Positions 17,109-22,633 of a DNA stretch of 22,633 nt are shown piece by piece; position 1 is the first letter of the stretch; each line of letters begins with the position of its first letter. The translations under genes and the position numbers were made by a program. Location: positions 4,484 through 27,116 of the forward strand of contig NMRA01001320.1 in assembly GCA_002633005.1 (NCBI GenBank), written 5' to 3'. The DNA is from Phoronis australis. Taxonomy: Eukaryota > Phoronida > Phoronidae. Below the pieces are notes generated by a model. The model searched no databases, had not been told where the DNA came from, and worked only from the letters and a program-made list of their open reading frames with translations.

Positions 17109-17145
17109 GCACACACGCACGCACGCACGCACGCACGCACGCATA
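17024..17145. repeat. CA / CGCA microsatellite with flanking duplication
   Basis: A run of CA dinucleotides passes into CGCA tetramers. Just before it the phrase CAGAAACCTACATGTACA occurs twice (about 17025 and 17056), with an ambiguous base at 17054 between the copies. Confidence 0.92.
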
Positions 17146-17159
17146 CACTAATCAACTGT

Positions 17160-17591
17160 AGCCTTATTAAGTTCCTTCCAAAGAACTGTTATGTGAAAGA
17201 CCAAATTCAGTGCAAGTGACCTACATGTACGTTCGCCAACAGCAGGCATTCTGTTGGTCTCTCGGAACTAAAGCTTATAGGCACATACTTTTTATGTCAG
17301 AAACACGTTTATAATGCTTTAGTTAATACTTGTAAGACCAATATAATTCCTGGAATAGGTTGACAAAACCACCAGGACTCAACTACACCTTCAATGACTC
17401 TTGCAAAGTCATCGATAGTAGACCGTAGGTTAGTTCTACTAGATTTCTATTATCACAAATAAAAGTATGATTTATACATAGACCATTCCTCTACCACACC
17501 ATAATTTTGAAACCTGTTGTTTAACAGCATATGATTACAACTTAAAAGGCTAAGGTAAAATTTCACAAATTTAGGACTCCAAATTGCCGAT
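17160..17591. other. Non-coding sequence without recognised features
   Basis: No exon, RNA gene or classifiable repeat is seen between the microsatellite and the MITE. Confidence 0.6.
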
Positions 17592-17904
17592 AATTTTGAT
17601 ATTAAACGAAACTTCACTAAGTTGAAGTTTGACTGTAACTCTGCGTAGTAATATTAGCATAATACATGAGAGAGGGCACTGCGCATGACCGAACCATTCT
17701 TCAAAGTTGAATATGCATCATCAGACCAAATCAGCGGTGCGAACACCTCTATACTGCACCCGAATTACATACCCCAACTGAAACATCTCACCAACATGGG
17801 AGAGAAACCTATGAAGCGGAAATGTAACCTCTGTTATGCTAATATTTCTACGCAGAATTACAATCAAACTTCAACTTAGTGAAGTTTCGTTTAATTTCAA
17901 AATT
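17592..17904. mobile_element. 313-bp MITE with 71-bp terminal inverted repeats
   Basis: Arms 17592-17662 and 17834-17904 are reverse complements with about five mismatches, from AATTTTGA inward to ATTAGCATAA. The core of about 170 bp has no convincing gene. The inner part of the left arm (TGCGTAGTAATATTAGCATAAT) recurs in direct orientation just outside the right arm (CGCGTAGGAATACGCATAAT, about 17907), so the true outer ends may lie further out or the copy may be nested. No clear target duplication was found. Confidence 0.85.
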
Positions 17905-18690
17905 CCGCGTAGGAATACGCATAATGGGGTTCCATGAGACTTTAAAGCAACTGATGTTCATATTCAGGAGCAACAGTAAATGTTCCAAACCAATTATCAT
18001 TTATTTCTGGCCACATCATTCAACAACATAGTGGCAAACTCCACTATTTCTGAGGATGCACTCGGACTTTTTGACGTTTTCTCAGCTTGCTTTGCCTTCC
18101 CCCTGCCTTTACCCTTTAGCACAGCGTTAGCCATAACCAGCAATAACCCTAAGTAGGCTACACTGTATTTCACAGAGCGAATAAAACTATGTCTGTTCCC
18201 GTCAAATCAATATGCGTTGTCGGACCACACCAATTAATCCAAACACATACATCTACATGTACATGTACAGTGTAATATGGGAAAAAAATCAAAAGCTAAA
18301 TTGTCTCAGTGAATTAGAAAAAAACACAAGACGGTCAAAATTTTCAAGAATGTAATATGACTGTTCATTTCCATTCGAATTTGTAGGTCTAGAACGCGCG
18401 TCATAATAGCTTACATTGAACAATGGCTAATTTGCTGATCCATTGTCAGTCGGAAAACCTGTGATTCTGTATAATTAGTGTGTCGTATATCTAAATAAGT
18501 GCTATCCCACACAGTCATTAACAAAGGTTGAATAAATGTTTCGAAAAATGGGAAATTTTGACTTGTTACACGTATCCTGTTCTCCAAATTTGGGAGTGGC
18601 CAATTCAGGCACTGTTCTGAACACAAAAAAACAAGCGGAGCAATCTGTGTAAACCCGCTTCTTTAAATAATCCTCATTGGGGTGCATAGT
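17905..18690. other. Non-coding sequence without recognised features
   Basis: AT-rich, with a short TACATGTACATGTACA run near 18252. Minus-strand frames at 18411-18687 show no domain motif and do not supply the phase-1 donor the LRP gene needs. Confidence 0.55.
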
Positions 18691-18856
18691 TACTCTGCGC
18701 GTACAAGCGCAGAGTACTGTTGTTCCTGGGTTTTCTTCAATTTTATTCTTATTCTTATTCTTATTCTTATTACTCTGCGCGTGTAAGCGCAGAGTACTGT
18801 TGTTCCTGGGTTTTCTTCAATTTTATTCTTATTCTTCTTATTCTTATTCTTCTTCC
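18691..18856. repeat. Tandem 80-bp repeat with perfect hairpin and ATTCTT runs
   Basis: Two copies (18691-18770 and from 18771) each begin with a perfect 10-bp inverted repeat, TACTCTGCGC / GCGCAGAGTA, around a 6-base loop. Then come CTGTTGTTCCTGGGTTTTCTTC and a run of ATTCTT. Loops differ (GTACAA, GTGTAA). Confidence 0.88.
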
Positions 18857-19074
18857 GACCAACTTTGAGGCTTAATAACTCCAAATTGGGTGCAGGTACG
18901 GTATTTAAATACAGCATATGACTTTTGACAGTATATAAATTTTGATTGGTTACATAATCATATTCCATATTGCACCGGAAGAGGTCGTTTGGTGCAAAGG
19001 TCATATAATTTTCAAAATGCTACTTCTCCGTCAGTTTTAAAGCTATCTTTTTCAAATTCGGTGCACAGGTATAA

Positions 19075-20934
19075 TAGTCGGTGGGCCAGATTTTGTAGGG
19101 CCTCTAGAAAATGGTTTTTGTGAGTACTTTAGGGGGGCAATTTTATTTTGGTGTTTTTTAATTCATTTATTAGAGTCTAAAAAGTTCCCACATATAAAGT
19201 TGAACATTTTTGAGAAATTTGAGTTTGAAGTTACCTAATAATCATCAAAGAGCTTAGTAAATTTATATTTGTAAAAACAGCAGTTTTGGTGACTTTTTGT
19301 AAAACAATTAATATGGTCCCATCAGTGCCATTGTATTGAACAATATTACACTCACATTACATGTTTTACTATTGTAAATTAATTGTAAACAGCGAAATTT
19401 AAAAAATGTAAAGAGACACCTAGTGGCAAAAATGCAAACTAAGTCTGAATGTTACTAGAAAGTTATTCTGGCATAGTCAGGCAACAAAAATAACACAAAA
19501 CACTTGAGACAGGGCAAAATTTGTGCCTCAATGACTAAAACATTGGCTAATGGTGTAAAATACAGCTTGTTTGCATAATACACCAGAAATACGTTATAGT
19601 ACAAAAACAATATAGTTGAATGATCTCTGTGAATGTGCACAAAGACTGTATGAAAATAATAGATTATTCTGACAGCGTTTATCAAGCAGTATGAGACAAA
19701 TACATGACAATGATCAAATTATGTACTTTCTATGACTTAATCAAAAAATAAAATTAACTTTTTAATACAAAAAAGAAAATAACGGGGTTGGAGGCCTATT
19801 TAGTGTTGACTTGTCAAAGAACTATCCAATGTTATGCAGTCAGTGTTGCTGATGTTACTACAGTTGTCACAGCTGCACATTTCTGTACAGTTTGACCCAG
19901 CATTGCAGCACAAACTCAGTTTCCCAGCACACATGTTCTTTTTGCACTTGCAGCGTTCATCGTTTAGTACTTTCAATGGAGATGTGGTCATTGCCATACA
20001 TATTAACTGCTCCACCGCCACGGAGCCAACTATGGTCGATTAGAGAGGGTACAGCACTGCACACTGGAGATTAGCCCGCAGGCAATGGAGGGTCAAACAC
20101 TAAGTCCTTGTTTGGAGGCGGGCTCTATTTTGGCAAACGTTTGATTCAAAAAATGTTATAATGGGCTGTGTTAATTAGAGGCAGCAAGTGAATTCTAGAA
20201 CACTAGCCTCAATTCACTTTTCCTGCTATCAAATGATGCACTCATGTTTCAGAATGCTCCTGTCTTGTTCAGGTTAATTGGGTGTTTCAGATTTTGGAAG
20301 TATAATTGATTTTCTTGGGAAATCTTGGATAACATCTGTATCACTTTCACCAACTTCAGCTTTAGTACTACTGCTGGTGCCTTGAAACGTTGCTATGCCG
20401 TTCTATGTCCATTCAATTTTTTGGTCTGACACTTGGTCTTCTAGTCTACAGCACTCAGCAGTATACTGTTTAGGCTATTACAGTACATGCAGCTGTTTTC
20501 TTCACAAACGTTTGTGACACCTCTTCTTCTTTTTTATCTCCTGATCTACAGAGTTCCACAGTCTATCAGCTTTCGTCAGAAAGCTTTCCTAAGCTTCTTT
20601 AGGCCCTGACATCACAATTTTGTGCTGTTTGATAAACCTTGAATTATACAGGTATCACACTCCATGGAAGCAGCCATATTGAAGTAACTAAGCACAACAA
20701 TACAATCTGGCTCTCTGATTGGTCAATTCAATAGAAAAGCGCCATCAAGTGGCAAGAATGTGCATGATATTTTGTGCAACAAAAACACCTTTTTTTTAAA
20801 AATGTGCAAGTGTAGACGTGGGAACTTTATGGAATTTGATTTATAGGTATATTATCTAGCCACATAGAAAAAACTAGGTTGCCCCCCCAAAGTACTCACA
20901 AGGATGAACGCTATGAGATCTGGCCCACCGACTC
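19075..20934. mobile_element. DNA transposon (~1.86 kb) inserted in the tandem array
   Basis: Inverted ends AGTCGGTGGGCCAGAT (from 19076) and ATCTGGCCCACCGACT (to 20932) extend inward with gaps: TGTGAGTACTTT-GGGGGGCA and AAAGTTCCCAC are shared by both arms. Flanks read GGTATAA and TAAGTCAACATG; the uninterrupted neighbouring unit reads GGTGTAAATCAACATG (about 21350), so TAA was duplicated on insertion. A 3-bp TAA duplication is usual for PIF/Harbinger-type elements, but no matching transposase was found, so the superfamily is open. The inside holds a cysteine-rich frame at 19800-20021 and otherwise broken sequence. Confidence 0.68.
19800..20021 (-). pseudogene. Cysteine-rich transposon-protein tail (remnant)
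   Basis: The frame contains ERCKCKKNMCAG, KLSLCCNAGSNCTEMCSCDN and CSN: eleven cysteines in a C-x-C-x4-C-x6-C-C-x5-C-x3-C-x-C-x2-C pattern. CXC-like clusters of this form (C-x-C-K...C...G-x-x-C-T-x-x-C-x-C-x-x-C-x-N) close many uncharacterised transposon-encoded proteins of invertebrates. Its position inside the inverted repeats of the 19075-20934 element fits that. Upstream coding is too broken to identify. Confidence 0.5.
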
Positions 20935-20999
20935 TAAGTCAACATGACAATTTAAAAAATTACTTTTCTATGTAATCGGGTCATCCAATCAGGTGAAAT

Positions 21000-21012
21000 A
21001 GGTCAAAGGTCA
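21000..21012 (+). promoter_or_regulatory. Perfect DR1 (AGGTCA-A-AGGTCA) in repeat unit 1
   Basis: AGGTCAAAGGTCA is the consensus direct repeat with one-base spacing bound by HNF4, RXR and related nuclear receptors. The same place in the next unit (21419-21431) reads TGGTCAAAGGTCA. Binding is inferred from sequence only. Confidence 0.5.
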
Positions 21013-21418
21013 TTAAGTGCAAACTAAAATTTTGAGCAAGACACTTCAAATTGACAGGTCTGATTGCCACAGTTAAATCAAATCGGAATCCAAGTTTCAG
21101 GTCATTTAGTGCAAACCTGGGGTCATTAGGTGCATTTTTCTTCTGAAAATTTGACCTTTTCAATCAGCAAGTAATCTGATGAGTCAACCGTTAGACAACT
21201 GTGATTTTCAGCGTTAAACACATTTTCCATGGGCTTTGCAATAATTCTCCTCAAGATTCTTAAAATGCACCGGATAAGGTCAATTTGTGCAAAGGTCATG
21301 TTATATCTCTTACGTTTTCCAAGGAATTCTTTTCAATTTCAGCACACCGGTGTAAATCAACATGCCAGTAGAATAACCTACTTTACTTCGCAATAGGCCT
21401 AACCAATCAGAAAAAAAT

Positions 21419-21431
21419 TGGTCAAAGGTCA
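21419..21431 (+). promoter_or_regulatory. DR1-like element in repeat unit 2
   Basis: TGGTCAAAGGTCA differs at one base from the perfect DR1 at 21000-21012 and is carried at the equivalent place in the 420-bp unit. Additional GTGCAAAGGTCA motifs follow the unit landmarks near 18991 and 21287. Confidence 0.45.
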
Positions 21432-21775
21432 TTGCGTGCAAACTAAAATTTTGAGCTAGAGACTTCAGAATTACGTATATGTTTACTAAGTGCGATTGAG
21501 TATGAATTCTAAATTTTCGGGTCATTTGGTGCACCCATGGGGTCATTAGGTGCATTTTTCTTCTGAAAGTTTGACCACTTCATTCATCTTGTATGCTGAA
21601 GTGCTTAAAGTAAAACATCTGTGATTATTAGCATTAACCACACTTTTAATCGAGTTAACAAGTACTCCCTCATCGGGGCTCATAATGCACCGGAAGAGGT
21701 CAATTAGTGGAAAGGTCTTCAAAAAATTAAGATGTAATTTCTCCTACAATTTTAAAGAATTCCTTTTCATATTGG

Positions 21776-22633
21776 TAAACGGGTTGCTGTCAGTAACTTC
21801 CCATAATAATTCCAGTAATATGCACGCACATAGTCCGTTATTGTCACGCCATGACAATATTTTTTCTAGTTTAAATATGCTATACAACGTACGCGTTTGT
21901 ACCAAGTATGTTTTACATCTCGATTTGTGATACGCAAAATATTTGAACTCGGACTTCTTCCCCGTTGAAATACTTTTGTATAACGCGAATCCCGATAAAA
22001 TAAACACTGGTACAAACACGTACGTTGTATAACATATACATTTTTCATCTTCCGCGCGACTGGGTTTTGGAGTGGCGAGGCAAACTTTGTATTTTTTTCT
22101 GCAGCGTCTAACACCGTAATTCGCGTAGTTTTAAAGTTGCCTTCCTACTACGGACTGTAATGTGTCTCCAAATATTCCAAAGATTCTTTAGCCGGCAACA
22201 CGTAGCACTCAAGTATTAAGTCAATAAAAATCGTACTCTAGCATATACATTCAATCATACATCCAACGGGTTTACGAATATTCAAGGTTTTCCCGTGTTA
22301 TGAATATAGTGCTAAGAGTTCATGATCAACGTTTTGATTTTAATCTAAACGCCTCATCTGAACAAACAGAACTTCTGTAAATCTTCGTCACCAACTATGA
22401 TGTTCAAACGCAGTCTAGGCTGTTCGTGACACCAGACGAATTTTGGTTGTGTCTAACCTGTACCTTAAGGATCAGATCGTTATTTATTTGTAAACAACAA
22501 AATATTAGGAAACCCGGGAACATTTTGACAAAAAGTGTTCTCAGTTGAGAGTCCAGCGTGATATCATAGTCAAGATATTTCAAAACTAAGTGACGTTTGG
22601 AATATGAGTACCATTTACTCATAAAACTTCGGT
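21776..22633. other. Non-coding sequence without recognised features
   Basis: Several minus-strand frames (21744-22114, 22404-22622) show no domain motif. No LRP exon was recognised, although upstream exons of that gene must lie in this direction. Confidence 0.5.

Larger units (their letters stand above)
18971..21775. repeat. ~420-bp tandem repeat array, interrupted by a transposon
   Basis: The landmark TGCACCGGA-(A/T)-(G/A)AGGTC begins at 18971, 21266 and 21686. Units 2 and 3 are 420 bp apart; units 1 and 2 are about 432 bp apart once the insertion at 19075-20934 and a 3-bp duplication are removed. Further shared blocks are GGTCAAAGGTCATT-GTGCAAACTAAAATTTTGAGC and GGTCATTAGGTGCATTTTTCTTCTGAAA. 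The third unit fades near 21775. Confidence 0.82.

Noticed and set aside
18411-18687. Minus-strand frames as the upstream LRP exon
   Set aside because: The possible donor gives phase 2, not the required phase 1, and no LDL-A, EGF or YWTD pattern is present.
18691-18856. Helitron 3' end (hairpin plus CTRR)
   Set aside because: No CTRR-T follows the hairpin at the proper distance on either strand, and the hairpin is tandemly repeated.
22404-22622. Minus-strand frame with a possible GTACAG donor as a 5' LRP exon
   Set aside because: No family motif, and the splice sites are weak.

Overview
The window is metazoan genomic DNA, probably from a marine invertebrate. It has small phase-compatible exons split by long introns, GT-AG splice sites, dense and diverse transposon debris, and micro- and minisatellites. 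There is no bacterial-style gene packing. Two ambiguous bases (3070, 17054) point to a draft assembly. I cannot name the species.

The one host gene I can support runs on the minus strand across 16899 to 1296. Nine exons with matching splice phases encode about 505 residues of an LDL-receptor-related protein: the later blades of one diverged YWTD beta-propeller, an LDLR-type EGF module with six cysteines, and the first part of a second propeller. Both ends of the gene lie outside the recognised exons. The lowest-coordinate exon (1296-1413) has no long reading frame of its own and was found by splice-site and phase matching. The introns hold almost everything else.

Region by region (plus-strand coordinates): 1-709 is an LTR-like or promoter-like module with five heat-shock elements ahead of a TATA box. 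949-1071 is a GIY-YIG nuclease remnant of Penelope type. 2856-3072 and 5093-5347 are inverted copies of one MITE-like repeat that bracket two exons. 4651-5012 is a 17-bp minisatellite. 5890-7850 is a decayed Gypsy-type retrotransposon on the minus strand, with gag, protease and reverse transcriptase in order. 7998-8567 holds a CT microsatellite and a degenerate minisatellite running up to a splice donor. 10862-11800 is the 3' end of a LINE ORF2, with an ORF1-like frame beside it at 11808-12191.

The most unusual object is 12251-13911: a 1,661-bp DNA element with about 149-bp near-identical terminal inverted repeats and TTAA duplications. It carries a THAP zinc-finger gene on the minus strand and, converging on it, a P2X7-like cysteine-domain gene on the plus strand. 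Both are frameshifted in this copy. The TTAA site, the AAAGG-type end and the THAP domain all point to a Kolobok-like transposon.

The right third (16900-22633) has no recognised exon. It contains a CA/CGCA microsatellite, a 313-bp MITE (17592-17904), an 80-bp hairpin-bearing tandem repeat (18691-18856), and a roughly 420-bp tandem repeat array (18971-21775) rich in AGGTCA half-sites. A second DNA transposon (about 19075-20934) interrupts the array, and the neighbouring repeat unit supplies its empty site.
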